From the NCBI GenBank assembly GCA_934178345.1, contig CAKPQG010000005.1, forward strand, positions 59,664-123,663: a stretch of 64,000 bases of DNA, in the 5' to 3' direction. A model generated the notes under the pieces. It was not told the DNA's origin, did not search any database, and worked only from the letters and a program-made list of their open reading frames with translations. Shown here piece by piece: positions 9,108-17,403 of this stretch. Origin of the DNA: an uncultured Dialister sp. GTDB lineage: Bacteria > Bacillota > Negativicutes > Veillonellales > Dialisteraceae. The position numbers and the translations under genes are program-made. Positions within the stretch are counted from its first letter, which is position 1. Each line of letters starts with the position of its first letter.

Positions 9108-9671
9108 TTATAATTTGCCGACCAGATCAAAGGACGGTTTCAGCGTTTTTGCACCGGGCTGCCATTTAGCCGGGCAGACTTCATCGCCATGCTCATACAC
9201 GAACTGAGCAGCTTCGACCTTGCGAAGCAGCTCGTCCGCATTGCGGCCGATGTTACCTGCGCTCACTTCGTACAGTACGACCTCACCTTTCGGATTGATG
9301 ACGAAGGTACCTCTTTCTGTGAGGCCGGAGTCTTCGATGTAGATATCCAGCTCCTTGGACAGTTTGCCAGTCGGATCACCGATCATCGGGTACTCGACCT
9401 TGCTGACGGCCTGAGACGATTCATGCCATGCCTTGTGAACAAAGTGGGTATCGCAGGAAACGGAGTAAATTTCACATCCGATTCTCTGGAAGTCTGCATA
9501 CTTGCCCTGCAGGTCTTCAAGCTCGGTCGGACACACAAAGGTGAAGTCTGCCGGATAGAAGAAGAGCACGCTCCACTTGCCGAGAAGATCCTTATCGGTT
9601 ACTTCGATGAAATCGTTCTGCTGGAATGCATTCAGTTTGAATTCGCTGATTTTTTTACCGTTGAGAGACAT
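9108..9671 (-). CDS. ahpC: Alkyl hydroperoxide reductase subunit C (2-Cys peroxiredoxin)
   Basis: Reduces hydrogen peroxide and organic hydroperoxides in the cytoplasm. The 187 residues fit the AhpC/Prx1 family. The peroxidatic cysteine is C47 in FTFVCPTE and the resolving cysteine is C166 in EVCPAKW. The start is ATG 9671, preceded by AAGGAGGAATCCCAA; a 15-residue upstream extension lacks a ribosome site. It is the first gene of the ahpC-reductase operon and has a strong promoter about 80 bases upstream. I saw no clear PerR box, so oxidative control is an open question. An oxygen-defence pair like this suits a strict anaerobe. Confidence 0.96.
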   Translation of the reverse strand: MSLNGKKISEFKLNAFQQNDFIEVTDKDLLGKWSVLFFYPADFTFVCPTELEDLQGKYADFQRIGCEIYSVSCDTHFVHKAWHESSQAVSKVEYPMIGDPTGKLSKELDIYIEDSGLTERGTFVINPKGEVVLYEVSAGNIGRNADELLRKVEAAQFVYEHGDEVCPAKWQPGAKTLKPSFDLVGKL

Positions 9672-9754
9672 TTGGGATTCCTCCTTATAAGAAATACTTT
9701 GTCGCGGAGGATTCATATCGAACCCTTGCGAAGCATATTTAACTTTCTGAATGT

Positions 9755-9783
9755 ATTATAGCAGGTTCTTCGACAAATATCAA
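9755..9783 (-). promoter_or_regulatory. ahpC promoter
   Basis: TTGATA (9783-9778), a 17-base spacer and TATAAT (9760-9755) lie on the minus strand upstream of ahpC. Confidence 0.8.
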
Positions 9784-9825
9784 TATGGTATTTTGAAAAT
9801 TTTCGATTTTATACTTCCTGCGGTT

Positions 9826-9992
9826 TTAGGGAAACGCTGATTAAATCGCAGAGTCGGATTTCACATGGATTTTTATACATAGCTTCGTCATCATCTTCCT
9901 TAAATAGCTCGCTATTCGCGTCAGATGATTCCTCGCTCTGTATAAAAATCCAAGAATGAAATCTGACAACGATTTAATCAGTGTTTCCCTAA
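9826..9992. repeat. Family A palindromic element, full copy A2
   Basis: The copy is 167 bp with terminal repeats TTAGGGAAACGCTGATTAAA and its inverse. The inner arms GGATTTTTATACATAG and CTCTGTATAAAAATCC pair, as do ATCATCT and AGATGAT near the core. Its right end contains the TAG stop codon (9989-9991) of the neighbouring TIM-barrel gene. Confidence 0.92.
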
Positions 9993-10930
9993 CCCCCTCT
10001 CACCAGTGCTGCCTGCTTTCGTGCCTTCTCCAGTGCTTCGACAAACGTATCCCCGAAAAGCTCGTGGGTCACATAGTCCGGCTCGATGACCTCGACGATT
10101 TCTCTGGCTGCCCTCGTCTGAAACGGGTCATGGTGATCCAACGAGGAAATGTGCTTCATGATCACCTCATCCGTCAGTGTCTTTGGTACAATCCGAGGAA
10201 AATGTCGGATGTACGCCCCTGAGAGAGAACACGAAAGATGGATCCCTTTCACAAGCTTCTTCATATCTCCGAGGCTCTTTACCATCTTTTCGATATATCT
10301 TGCGGCCTCGCCTTCTGTTTGTAGATATGGATTTGTGATCATATAGTGCCCGCTGTCAAACATCAATCCCGTATGGGCGGCATCGTCCAGTCTTGTGAAA
10401 AAGTAATCCAGCTTTTCCGGCTCGAGCTTGTAAAGCCCCGGCCAGAAAATGTTTTCAAAAAGCACGCGGACACCATCCGGAATGATTTCTTTCACTTCCT
10501 GATAGAGCGATGCTGTACAGCGGAGGACCTCCCAGTCATCATGATGGAAATGCCACGTAAAAGCTTCCTCGGTCGCGCAGTCCTGTACATGCCAGACCAG
10601 GTACCTAGGCTTTTCTGCAAGCGCTGCCTGGATATTCTTGCGAATCACGGACACCCAGCCGTCTCTGTCAAGCGCGCCATAGACTTTCCTGCGCTGCTCT
10701 TTCTGTGGATACATCCTCTCCAGCCAGACCTGATTTCCCTCATAGAAATCAAGCCAGCATGGCCAGAATTTCAAATGCGCTCCGACCGTCACCTGTGTGA
10801 ATGGATTCTCCTCTGCCTTCGTCCCATATACCAGACTTTCCACGCCATCAAGTCCCGCGTCTTTTACAAGCTTTTGGATCGTTTCTTCCCGATCCCCAGG
10901 CATGCGATAATAGCTGATCAGCTGTTTCAT
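9989..10930 (-). CDS. TIM-barrel protein, sugar phosphate isomerase/epimerase-like
   Basis: The 313-residue protein resembles the xylose isomerase-like/AP endonuclease 2 TIM-barrel superfamily. Strand-end motifs LVWHVQD, VLFENIFW, GLMFDSGHY and GIHLSCSLSG supply the His, Glu, Asp and His that usually bind a metal ion. The substrate cannot be read from the sequence; family members act on sugars, inositols or hydroxypyruvate. AAGGAAAATCTACG gives a modest ribosome site before ATG 10930. The stop codon is TAG inside the last bases of repeat A2, so insertion of that element may have reset the C-terminus. The gene stands alone between two family A elements. Confidence 0.75.
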   Translation of the reverse strand: MKQLISYYRMPGDREETIQKLVKDAGLDGVESLVYGTKAEENPFTQVTVGAHLKFWPCWLDFYEGNQVWLERMYPQKEQRRKVYGALDRDGWVSVIRKNIQAALAEKPRYLVWHVQDCATEEAFTWHFHHDDWEVLRCTASLYQEVKEIIPDGVRVLFENIFWPGLYKLEPEKLDYFFTRLDDAAHTGLMFDSGHYMITNPYLQTEGEAARYIEKMVKSLGDMKKLVKGIHLSCSLSGAYIRHFPRIVPKTLTDEVIMKHISSLDHHDPFQTRAAREIVEVIEPDYVTHELFGDTFVEALEKARKQAALVRGG

Positions 10931-10961
10931 CGTAGATTTTCCTTTGACTCATATTTGATAT

Positions 10962-11017
10962 AAAGAAGCACTGATTCAATGGCAAAATCTGCGTCTCCAG
11001 AATCAGTGTTTCCTTAA
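10962..11017. repeat. Family A miniature derivative
   Basis: A short piece of about 56 bp has AAGCACTGATTCAAT on the left and ATCAGTGTTTCCTTAAG on the right. It looks like an internally deleted family A element. It lies 4 bases beyond the stop codon of the next gene. Confidence 0.7.
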
Positions 11018-11021
11018 GAAA

Positions 11022-11381
11022 TTATTTCTTATCGAAAAAGCTATTGTACGCATCTACTGCTGCCTGTGCTTTTTTTACAGCTTCATTTCTTGCGTTTATG
11101 ATAGCATTCGCATCATTCGTCGCTCCATCGATATAGTGCTGGCAGGCCTTCACATACTGATCGACTTCTTCTGCATATTTCTGAAAGGCAGCTACCTCCT
11201 GGAGTCCTTTCTCCGGCGGCACAGGTGCTGGCGGGAGGATGGCATCCGGGGATGGATACGCCTCCGTCATCTGCGTCGCTTCCGGATCGACCTCCGGAGT
11301 CGTACTTGGCTCATCTGCAAAAACACATCCCATACCAAGAAGGGCGAAGCTCAAAATCAATGCACCCATTTTCTTTTTCAT
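11022..11381 (-). CDS. Small secreted protein under a cobalamin riboswitch
   Basis: Product not recognised. The 119-residue protein starts MKKKMGALILSFALLGMGC and has a Sec signal peptide, probably cut after VFA. C19 is not in a standard lipobox, but lipidation is not excluded. After cleavage there is an acidic, Pro-rich segment (about residues 24-55) and then an Ala-rich, helical, possibly coiled-coil C-terminus (about 60-119). ATG 11381 is chosen because GGAGG lies 7 bases away; ATG 11387 almost touches it. A cobalamin riboswitch and terminator precede it, so expression should fall when B12 is plentiful. I infer a role in corrinoid capture or a B12-replaceable process; nothing in the protein proves it. 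Confidence 0.8.
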   Translation of the reverse strand: MKKKMGALILSFALLGMGCVFADEPSTTPEVDPEATQMTEAYPSPDAILPPAPVPPEKGLQEVAAFQKYAEEVDQYVKACQHYIDGATNDANAIINARNEAVKKAQAAVDAYNSFFDKK

Positions 11382-11406
11382 ATCCATTCCTCCTAAGGAA
11401 ACACAT

Positions 11407-11457
11407 AAAAAGCCGCACGAAACCAAGATGGACTCCTCCATCCCGAGATCCTGCGGC
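11407..11457 (-). terminator. Riboswitch expression-platform terminator
   Basis: On the minus strand GCCGCA (11457-11452) pairs with TGCGGC (11417-11412), with an inner ATGGA/TCCAT helix, and TTTTTA follows. It stands between the cobalamin aptamer and the ribosome site of the small secreted protein, as expected for attenuation. Confidence 0.82.
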
Positions 11458-11612
11458 CACTCTCTCGATGGCTTACGATCAGACTCTTTCTTTCAGGCGC
11501 TCTGACTTGGTTCCCTGCTCTCCCATGTCCCTGCGAAGGAACTGCCATGAGAGAACTCCCTATACAGCTGCGGAACAGTTCCGGAGTCTCACCGGATTCC
11601 CCTGTGAATTGA
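11458..11612 (-). promoter_or_regulatory. Cobalamin riboswitch
   Basis: Read on the minus strand, the leader contains GGGGAATCCGGTGAGACTCC followed by GGAACTGTTCCGCAGCTGTA, the hallmark first half of the cobalamin aptamer with the B12-box core. The conserved 3' part AAGTCAGAGCGCCTG is at 11508-11494. The terminator hairpin at 11407-11457 follows directly. The arrangement predicts premature termination when adenosyl- or methylcobalamin binds. The consensus comparison is from memory of RF00174. Confidence 0.9.
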
Positions 11613-11629
11613 TTTTATCAGGGAAGCAT

Positions 11630-11685
11630 GGATTCCATCGTTGTCAGATTTTATTCTGCGATTGAATCAGCCTTCTCCTAACCTT
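11630..11685. repeat. Family A fragment
   Basis: ATCGTTGTCAGATTTTATTC and GCGATTGAATCAGC match the right arm of family A elements. It lies just upstream of the cobalamin riboswitch, near where that transcript should begin. Confidence 0.6.
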
Positions 11686-11789
11686 CCCATAGCATATTCT
11701 TATTTTCTGCTAATGTCAAGGGGATCGCTGAGGTCATCTCAAAATCCGATGGATGAAGTATTTCCCCCAAAACGCCATCCTCCCACGAA

Positions 11790-11816
11790 AAAAGCAGAGC
11801 TTTCGCTCTGCTTTTC
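11790..11816 (-). terminator. fakB-fakA terminator
   Basis: AGCAGAGC TTTC GCTCTGCT forms an 8-bp stem (11793-11800 with 11805-11812) extended by A/T pairs. A run of T follows on the minus strand, just after the fakA stop. Confidence 0.85.
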
Positions 11817-11823
11817 TTGTGCC

Positions 11824-13425
11824 TTATTCTGCTGCGATAAACATCGGGTACAGAGGCTGATCGCCCTCGTACATTTCAAAGGTGACATCCGGATAGGCTT
11901 TTTCGGCCTTCTCGATTTCCTTCTGGCAGTCTTCTTCCGAAAGATCCTTGCCGTAGTAAATGGTGACGATCTCGGTATCTTCATCAATGAGTTCACCAAG
12001 TACCTGCATGAAGCAGTCGGAAAGCTCCGGTACGGAGATGACTTCACAGCCTTTGACAAGCCCCATGAAGTCGTCCTTGTGAATGGTGGATTCACCAACG
12101 ATGCTGTCACGTACAGCTGTCGTGATCATGCCGCTCCTGATGTCGGAAAGACGGTCGGTCATGGCATCGAGATTTTCCGCAATGGTGGCCTTGCCGTCAA
12201 AGACCATGGCTGCTGCCAGCCCTTCCATCGGGTTCGTGGATGGTACGATATGGACTTTTTCGCCAAGCATTTTCTTCAGCTGCTGCGCAGCAAGGATGAT
12301 ATTTTTATTATTCGGCAGGATAATATATTTCTCATACTGTCCATTTTCCATACCTGCCGAGAGCTCCTGCACGGATGGGTTCATGGACTGACCGCCGGAA
12401 ACGACATCAGAGCCGGATTTCTCAAAAAGCTCTGTCCAGCCTTCCCCAGAAACGACAGTCAGAATCCCCAGCGGTTTCTTTTCCATTTTCTGCTGCTTTT
12501 CTTTATTTCTGTGGAATTGGTCGACCATGTTATCACACTTGATGTCATGGAGCGTTCCCCAGTCCGCTGCCATGTCCAGGACATGACCGGGACGCTGGGC
12601 GTGGATGTGGACCTTCACCAGATTATCGCCCGCAGCGACGATCATAGATTCCCCCCAGGAAGAAAGCTTCTGGCGGACTTCACGAGCGCTCACTTTGCAT
12701 GGGCTGATGATGAATTCCGTGCAGTAGGGATACTCGATGGAGAAGGACTCTCCCTTTGCTTCCAGACGGCTGATGACCGGCTTCACATCGACTTCGATAT
12801 CTTCGACTTTCCCGGTCAGACCATTCAGGCATCCCATCAGGAAGAAGATCAGTCCCTGACCACCGGCATCGACAACATTCGCATCTTTCAAAATCTGCAG
12901 CTGCTCGGGTGTCTTAGCGAGTGCTTCTTCTCCCGCATCGATAGAGGCTTCCAGAATTTTGCTGAAATCCGTTTCCACGCGGTATACATCATGCGTTCCT
13001 TTGGCAATGCCGCGAGCCACGGAAAGAATGGTGCCTTCCACCGGCTTGGTAACGGCACGGTACGCATACAGGATGCCATACTGGAAAGCCTTGCTCATCT
13101 GTCCGCAGGAGGCGGTCTTCTTGCCATGCAGGCCACGGCTGATGCCGTGAATGATCTGCGAAAGGATGACACCGGAATTTCCGCGTGCCCCCATAATAGC
13201 GCCGGCAGAGGCTTTCTCGGCGATGATGCCGACCGGCTCTTTCGGGCTGACTTCCGCGATCATGCTGTACATAGACTTCAGGGTATTCAGCATGTTATTT
13301 CCCGTATCACCATCCGGCACAGGGAAGACATTCAGCTGATTGATAATTTCATATTTCTTCTGGAAAAGCTGATACGCTCCCACCAGCATATTTTTGAAAC
13401 AATTCCCATCAATAACGGTATACAT
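11824..13425 (-). CDS. fakA: Fatty acid kinase catalytic subunit FakA (DAK/DhaL family)
   Basis: Phosphorylates fatty acids held by a FakB protein, feeding acyl-phosphate into phospholipid synthesis. Residues 1 to about 200 form a DhaL-type nucleotide-binding domain with NVFPVPDGDTGNNM (about 32-45), whose aspartates bind Mg-ATP, and GARGNSGVILSQ. A middle linker domain and a DegV-like C-terminal domain complete the 533 residues, the usual YloV/FakA layout. The GGGGGAG stretch sits just before two ATGs (13428, 13425). I take 13425 for its better spacing. fakB lies directly upstream and its stop codon is 15 bases away, so the partners are co-transcribed and end at the hairpin near 11800. Confidence 0.93.
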   Translation of the reverse strand: MYTVIDGNCFKNMLVGAYQLFQKKYEIINQLNVFPVPDGDTGNNMLNTLKSMYSMIAEVSPKEPVGIIAEKASAGAIMGARGNSGVILSQIIHGISRGLHGKKTASCGQMSKAFQYGILYAYRAVTKPVEGTILSVARGIAKGTHDVYRVETDFSKILEASIDAGEEALAKTPEQLQILKDANVVDAGGQGLIFFLMGCLNGLTGKVEDIEVDVKPVISRLEAKGESFSIEYPYCTEFIISPCKVSAREVRQKLSSWGESMIVAAGDNLVKVHIHAQRPGHVLDMAADWGTLHDIKCDNMVDQFHRNKEKQQKMEKKPLGILTVVSGEGWTELFEKSGSDVVSGGQSMNPSVQELSAGMENGQYEKYIILPNNKNIILAAQQLKKMLGEKVHIVPSTNPMEGLAAAMVFDGKATIAENLDAMTDRLSDIRSGMITTAVRDSIVGESTIHKDDFMGLVKGCEVISVPELSDCFMQVLGELIDEDTEIVTIYYGKDLSEEDCQKEIEKAEKAYPDVTFEMYEGDQPLYPMFIAAE

Positions 13426-13440
13426 CATTCTCTCCCCCAT

Positions 13441-14274
13441 TTATTTGGCTCTTTCGAAAATGAATCCAGTAAGACCAGGTCCCAGATAGGCTGTCAGGAC
13501 CGGTGTCGCCGTCGTGAGCGTAATGTCCATGTCCGGATACATTTCCTTCGCTTTGTCATAGAGCACCTTCGCTCCGGCTTCATTTTCGATATGGACGATA
13601 CCGAGCCTCTTGAGCGGCTCCTGTTTTTTCAGATAATCGATCATGAGCGCATTTGCTTTTTTGGTCGTGCGTACCTTCCCCAAAGCATCTACTTCATTGT
13701 TTTCATTCAGGTAAATCACCGGCTTGATCTTGAGAATGCTTCCGATGAGGCCGGCAGCCTTCCCGATGCGTCCTCCGCGCTTCAGATAGTCGATGGTATC
13801 AAGTGCGACGGTGAGTCCCGTCCGCATCGAGGCTTCTTCGAGCGCTTTCGCGATTTCCTCATACGAAAGACCCTTCTCGATCATCTCCAGACCATCCTTG
13901 AGCAGATGGATCATGCCGATCGCCGTCGTTCTCGTATTGATGACCGTGATATTCTTGCGTCCCGACTGTCGGGCAGCCAAAAGCGCCCCGTTGTACGTGC
14001 CGCTGATGGTGGAGCAAAGACAGAGCACGATGATCGGGTCTTCGGCAGGAATATCAGAGAACATCTTCAGAAAATCACCGGTACTGGGCTGGCTCGTAGG
14101 GACCGATTTCTTCGTCGCTTCGGAATAATCGATGACAGCCTTGATGGTTGCCTCGCTTTCCGGTACGTAATTCTCTCCCATTTCAATGGTCAGGGAAATA
14201 CAGTGTACATTCGGGTGAAGGGCTAGAAAATCTGCACCGACGCCGGAGGTACTGTCCAGAATCAAATGAATCAT
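13441..14274 (-). CDS. fakB: Fatty-acid-binding DegV-family protein FakB
   Basis: DegV-fold proteins bind a free fatty acid and present it to FakA. This 277-residue protein starts MIHLILDSTSGV and has the family motifs TSQPSTGDFLKMF (about 59-71), LCSTISGTYNGA around 86-97, and LKRGGRIGKAAG in the middle, which shape the ligand pocket. GGAAGG precedes ATG 14274. It is the first gene of the fakB-fakA operon. The pairing with FakA is what identifies it; DegV proteins alone are hard to tell apart, and the acyl-chain preference cannot be read here. Confidence 0.9.
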   Translation of the reverse strand: MIHLILDSTSGVGADFLALHPNVHCISLTIEMGENYVPESEATIKAVIDYSEATKKSVPTSQPSTGDFLKMFSDIPAEDPIIVLCLCSTISGTYNGALLAARQSGRKNITVINTRTTAIGMIHLLKDGLEMIEKGLSYEEIAKALEEASMRTGLTVALDTIDYLKRGGRIGKAAGLIGSILKIKPVIYLNENNEVDALGKVRTTKKANALMIDYLKKQEPLKRLGIVHIENEAGAKVLYDKAKEMYPDMDITLTTATPVLTAYLGPGLTGFIFERAK

Positions 14275-14447
14275 AGCAGTATGTTCCTTCCTATTGTTAT
14301 TATGTTAGCAGTTAAGAGCTGGCATCCTGTGTAAGATGCATCATGAGCGAAATGACATATTACTCTCTGTGTCTACGCAAGGTCACAATGCATTTCTCAT
14401 ATCAAGCACATCCATGCCAGCCAACTGCATGGACGCACTGAAACGCA

Positions 14448-14834
14448 TTACGCTTTTTTCTCTTTGGCTGCTTTTCTTTCCGCCTGACGTTCCTTGAATT
14501 CCTTCAGGAGCTGCTGATAATCATCATCATCGTAGCCATTGGTCGCAAGCATATATTCATGCAGCTTCTTTCTCTGTTTTGCTACGTTCAGCGCAGACAG
14601 CTCAAAAGGATCGAGGGAAATTCTTGCCAGCATTTCACCGGTCGAAGAATAGCCGACGATGCCTTCACCAAGGATGTCCACCAGCTTCTGCTTCTTCACT
14701 TCTTCACAGAAGGTATGGAAAAACTTATCTGCTTCCTTCGCCATACTGTCGCGAAGACGCTTGTACTCTTCGCCTTTGTCTGCAGGAATTTTGAAACCGT
14801 CAATCATGACATATTTTTCTGGTAAATTAAACAT
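14448..14834 (-). CDS. Hypothetical charged protein
   Basis: Product not recognised. The 128-residue protein has no signal peptide or membrane segment. It is rich in Lys and Glu, probably mostly helical, with a Lys/Ala-rich tail (AERKAAKEKKA) and a run of four aspartates (YDDDDY). The ATG at 14834 follows AGGTGAT at a good distance. A well-formed promoter lies about 40 bases upstream, so the gene is probably expressed on its own. No terminator is evident before fakB. Codon pattern and signals look native. It may be a lineage-specific cytoplasmic protein. Confidence 0.7.
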   Translation of the reverse strand: MFNLPEKYVMIDGFKIPADKGEEYKRLRDSMAKEADKFFHTFCEEVKKQKLVDILGEGIVGYSSTGEMLARISLDPFELSALNVAKQRKKLHEYMLATNGYDDDDYQQLLKEFKERQAERKAAKEKKA

Positions 14835-14874
14835 TTTATCACCTATTCGATTTTATAATTATCCACTGTATTTA

Positions 14875-14903
14875 ACTATATCGCCCAAGCCGGTTTTGGT
14901 CAA
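14875..14903 (-). promoter_or_regulatory. Promoter of the 128-residue hypothetical gene
   Basis: TTGACC (14903-14898), 17 bases, TATAGT (14880-14875) on the minus strand. The stretch from here to 15085 shows nothing else recognisable. Confidence 0.75.
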
Positions 14904-15087
14904 GTTTTTTGCACCATTTTATACTGATATTCTCAAGGAAATCAGTGCATTTTCAAGGAACCCCGCAATAGTATATCTAAACATTTTTTATGTTTGATTT
15001 TAAATGAGAATCTGCCTGTAAAACGGAAGGGTACGTTTGAAAAAGGCTGAATTGGGAGAGGTGACAGATGAACCTCTTCCTACCAGC

Positions 15088-15124
15088 AAAAAGCCGCCTG
15101 GACTCAAAGACCGGGCGGCTTTTC
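15088..15124 (-). terminator. xpt-permease terminator
   Basis: AAAGCCGCC (15090-15098) pairs with GGCGGCTTT (15114-15122), with T residues following on the minus strand. It lies 10 bases beyond the permease stop. Confidence 0.85.
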
Positions 15125-15133
15125 TAAATTCGA

Positions 15134-16447
15134 TTATTCTACAATCAGATTTTCCTTTTCTTCTTTGGGGAAGACGAGGTTCAGAATGACAGCGACAACG
15201 AAAACCACAGCCACACAGTTTTCTGCAAAAACACTGCGGAAGAGTTCCGGGAAGATATGGAAAATCTGCGGGGTCTGTGTGAAACCGAGACCAATGCTGA
15301 GAGAGAGGGCAGCGATGCTCATATTTCTCTGCGAGTAGCCGCATTCTCCGAGCATACGGACACCGGAGACGACGATAGAGCCGAACATCATGAGCGTGCA
15401 GCCACCGAGAACAGCATCCGGAAGAGACGCCAGAATGACGCCGAGGCCGGGGATGATGCCAGCCAGAATCATAAGTGCCGCACCGCAGCCAATAGCCTTA
15501 CGGTTTACGACCTTGGTCATAGCGACAAGACCGACATTCTGGCTGAAGGATGTGATCGGCATGCAGCCGAAAAGGGAAGACAGCGAGCTCACGAAGCCAT
15601 CGACTGCGATGGAGCCGGAGACTTCACGGCTCGTCGCCTGACGGCCGTATCCCATCATGGCAAGAGCACTGGTATCCCCTAGCGTTTCTGTTGCCGAGAC
15701 GAGGAAAATCAGGAAGAAGGAGAAAATAGCATCTCCATGGAATTCCAAAGAAATCGGCATGATCCCGGGAAGGGAAATGAGCGGGACTTCCGTCAGACGA
15801 GACAGATCGACCATGCCGAAGCAGTACGCAGCGATATAGCCAACGACAAGCCCGAAGAGGACGGAAAGCTGCTTATAGAAGGAGTGCGCTTTGAGATTCC
15901 ACGCAAGGCAAGCAACGAGCGTGATGGTGCCGACGATCAGGTAATTCTGGGCGCCAAAATTGGGATTACCAAAGCCGCCGCCAAAAGAATTGGCCCCGAT
16001 GGGAAGCAGGGAGAAACCGATGGCCGTCACGACGGACGCAGACACGATCGGCGGGATAAATTTCCTCCACCAGGAGGCGCCAAGGCCAAGGATGCCTTCC
16101 AATATACCGCCGATGAGCGCAGCACCAAGGACTGCACCATAGCCATACTTGGTACCGATGATGCAGGCCACGGAAACGAAGGTGAAGCTGATTCCCATGA
16201 TGATCGGCAGACCGCTGCCAAATCGCCAGATAGGGAAGAGCTGGAGAAGAGAACCGATGCCGGCTACGATCATCGCAGACTGCACGAGTGCAGCCGACTC
16301 CGCCGGATCCATTTTGACAGCACCGGCAACGATGAGGATCGGTGCGATATTGGCCACGAACATGGCAAGTACATGCTGCAGTCCGAAAGGAACCGCTTTT
16401 CTGATTGTGATTTTCCCATTGGGTTCATAAATCGGATCTTTTTCCAC
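15134..16447 (-). CDS. Xanthine/uracil permease, NCS2 family
   Basis: Inner-membrane nucleobase:cation symporter of 437 residues with about 12-14 hydrophobic segments. The family signature includes ATETLGDTSA and FGCMPITSFSQNVGLVAMTK. Substrate is inferred as xanthine because xanthine phosphoribosyltransferase is encoded directly upstream. The start codon is GTG at 16447, preceded by TTAGGAGTGTATT; no ATG is better placed. Together with xpt it forms a two-gene purine-salvage operon that ends at the 15088-15124 hairpin. I found no purine riboswitch in front of the operon. Uric acid or uracil transport is a less likely alternative. Confidence 0.9.
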   Translation of the reverse strand: MEKDPIYEPNGKITIRKAVPFGLQHVLAMFVANIAPILIVAGAVKMDPAESAALVQSAMIVAGIGSLLQLFPIWRFGSGLPIIMGISFTFVSVACIIGTKYGYGAVLGAALIGGILEGILGLGASWWRKFIPPIVSASVVTAIGFSLLPIGANSFGGGFGNPNFGAQNYLIVGTITLVACLAWNLKAHSFYKQLSVLFGLVVGYIAAYCFGMVDLSRLTEVPLISLPGIMPISLEFHGDAIFSFFLIFLVSATETLGDTSALAMMGYGRQATSREVSGSIAVDGFVSSLSSLFGCMPITSFSQNVGLVAMTKVVNRKAIGCGAALMILAGIIPGLGVILASLPDAVLGGCTLMMFGSIVVSGVRMLGECGYSQRNMSIAALSLSIGLGFTQTPQIFHIFPELFRSVFAENCVAVVFVVAVILNLVFPKEEKENLIVE

Positions 16448-16514
16448 AATACACTCCTAACTGTAATAAATATTGGAATCCCTACATAAATTCACTGCTT
16501 TGCCTCTTCGCACA

Positions 16515-17099
16515 TTATCTAAAAGTAATAGAGCCTGTTTCTGCATCCATCTTTTCGATAATAGCCAACGATTTCACATCGACACCGGATGCACGGAGCT
16601 CATCACCGCCGCCCTGAAATCCTTTCTCGATACAGATACCGACACCTTCTACGATACCGCCGGCCTGTTTGACAAGGTCGATCAGCCCCTGCACAGCGCA
16701 GCCGTTTGCCAGAAAATCATCCATGATGAGGATGTGTTCGCCGGCATTCAGATATTTCTTGGAGGCTACGACATGATTCACTTTATTGTGCGTGAAGGAC
16801 TTCACTTCGGTCGCATAGACATCCTTATCCATATTGCTGCCTGCCGACTTTTTAGCAAAGAGGACCGGAACGCCGAAATATACTGCAGTAAGACAGGCAA
16901 TGCCGATACCGGACGCTTCGATGGTCAGGATCTTATCCACCTGGCGGTCACCAAAAAGTTTCTTGAACTCCTTCCCCAGTTCGCTGATGAAAGGGACATC
17001 GATCTGATGGTTCAGAAAGCTGTCGACCTTGAGTACATTTCCCGCTTTGATGACGCCGTCTTTCATAATTTTCTTCTGCAGTAAATTGAGCTCGCCCAC
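16515..17099 (-). CDS. xpt: Xanthine phosphoribosyltransferase
   Basis: Converts xanthine and PRPP to XMP in purine salvage. It has 194 residues with the family opening LLQKKIMKDGVIKAGNVLKV and the PRPP loop ILIMDDFLANGCAVQG. The start is GTG 17099: AGGAGGAGTATC sits 7 bases before it, while the ATG 24 bases upstream lies before the ribosome site and cannot use it. The gene is followed after 67 bases by the NCS2 permease, forming an uptake-and-salvage pair. Its promoter is at 17165-17193. Control by a purine riboswitch, common for xpt in Bacillus, is not seen. Confidence 0.95.
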   Translation of the reverse strand: MGELNLLQKKIMKDGVIKAGNVLKVDSFLNHQIDVPFISELGKEFKKLFGDRQVDKILTIEASGIGIACLTAVYFGVPVLFAKKSAGSNMDKDVYATEVKSFTHNKVNHVVASKKYLNAGEHILIMDDFLANGCAVQGLIDLVKQAGGIVEGVGICIEKGFQGGGDELRASGVDVKSLAIIEKMDAETGSITFR

Positions 17100-17164
17100 G
17101 ATACTCCTCCTCATTTCACTCACGGTCTGCCAAGCTGAACCGTGCTGACAAAAATATTTTACCT

Positions 17165-17193
17165 ATTTTATCACGTTCCTTTACGCAGTGCAA
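17165..17193 (-). promoter_or_regulatory. xpt promoter
   Basis: TTGCAC (17193-17188), 17 bases, TAAAAT (17170-17165) on the minus strand. Confidence 0.75.
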
Positions 17194-17204
17194 AATATAA
17201 CGCA

Positions 17205-17230
17205 AAAAACGAGCCGGAAAGGCTCGTTTG
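17205..17230 (-). terminator. mutS2 operon terminator
   Basis: AAACGAGCC GGAAA GGCTCGTTT (17207-17215 with 17221-17229), followed by T residues on the minus strand. It ends the U32 peptidase-mutS2 transcript just before the xpt promoter. Confidence 0.85.
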
Positions 17231-17267
17231 GGAGTGAGGTTTGAAAGCAGGGATGAGTAACCAGGGA

Positions 17268-17403
17268 CTAAGTGTCTCAAGTGACTTGTGACTTGTGACT
17301 TGTGACTAGTGAGTAAATACCACCTTCAGGCATTGCCACTATTTATACTCTGCGGCGCTTCTTATTTGTAGGCGCCGCCCCACGGGTTAAATGAGGGAAA
17401 CGC
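17268..17403. repeat. GTGACT microrepeats plus family C mosaic and a family A end
   Basis: GTGACTTGTGACTTGTGACT is a short tandem run. Next come TTTATACTCTGCGGCGCTTC and GGCGCCGCCCCACGGG, the family C signature. Last is GAGGGAAACGCTCA, a family A tip overlapping the mutS2 stop codon. Confidence 0.65.

Noticed and set aside
11641..14226. An 861-codon open frame antisense to fakA and fakB
   Set aside because: It spans two proven genes and a terminator on the opposite strand, with no recognisable domain.
17100..17210. Purine riboswitch in front of xpt
   Set aside because: None of the conserved loop sequences of the purine aptamer are present; the leader is short, with promoter and ribosome site only.
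17268..17315. GTGACT runs as a CRISPR array
   Set aside because: Units are 8-10 bases without spacers of constant length and no cas gene is nearby.
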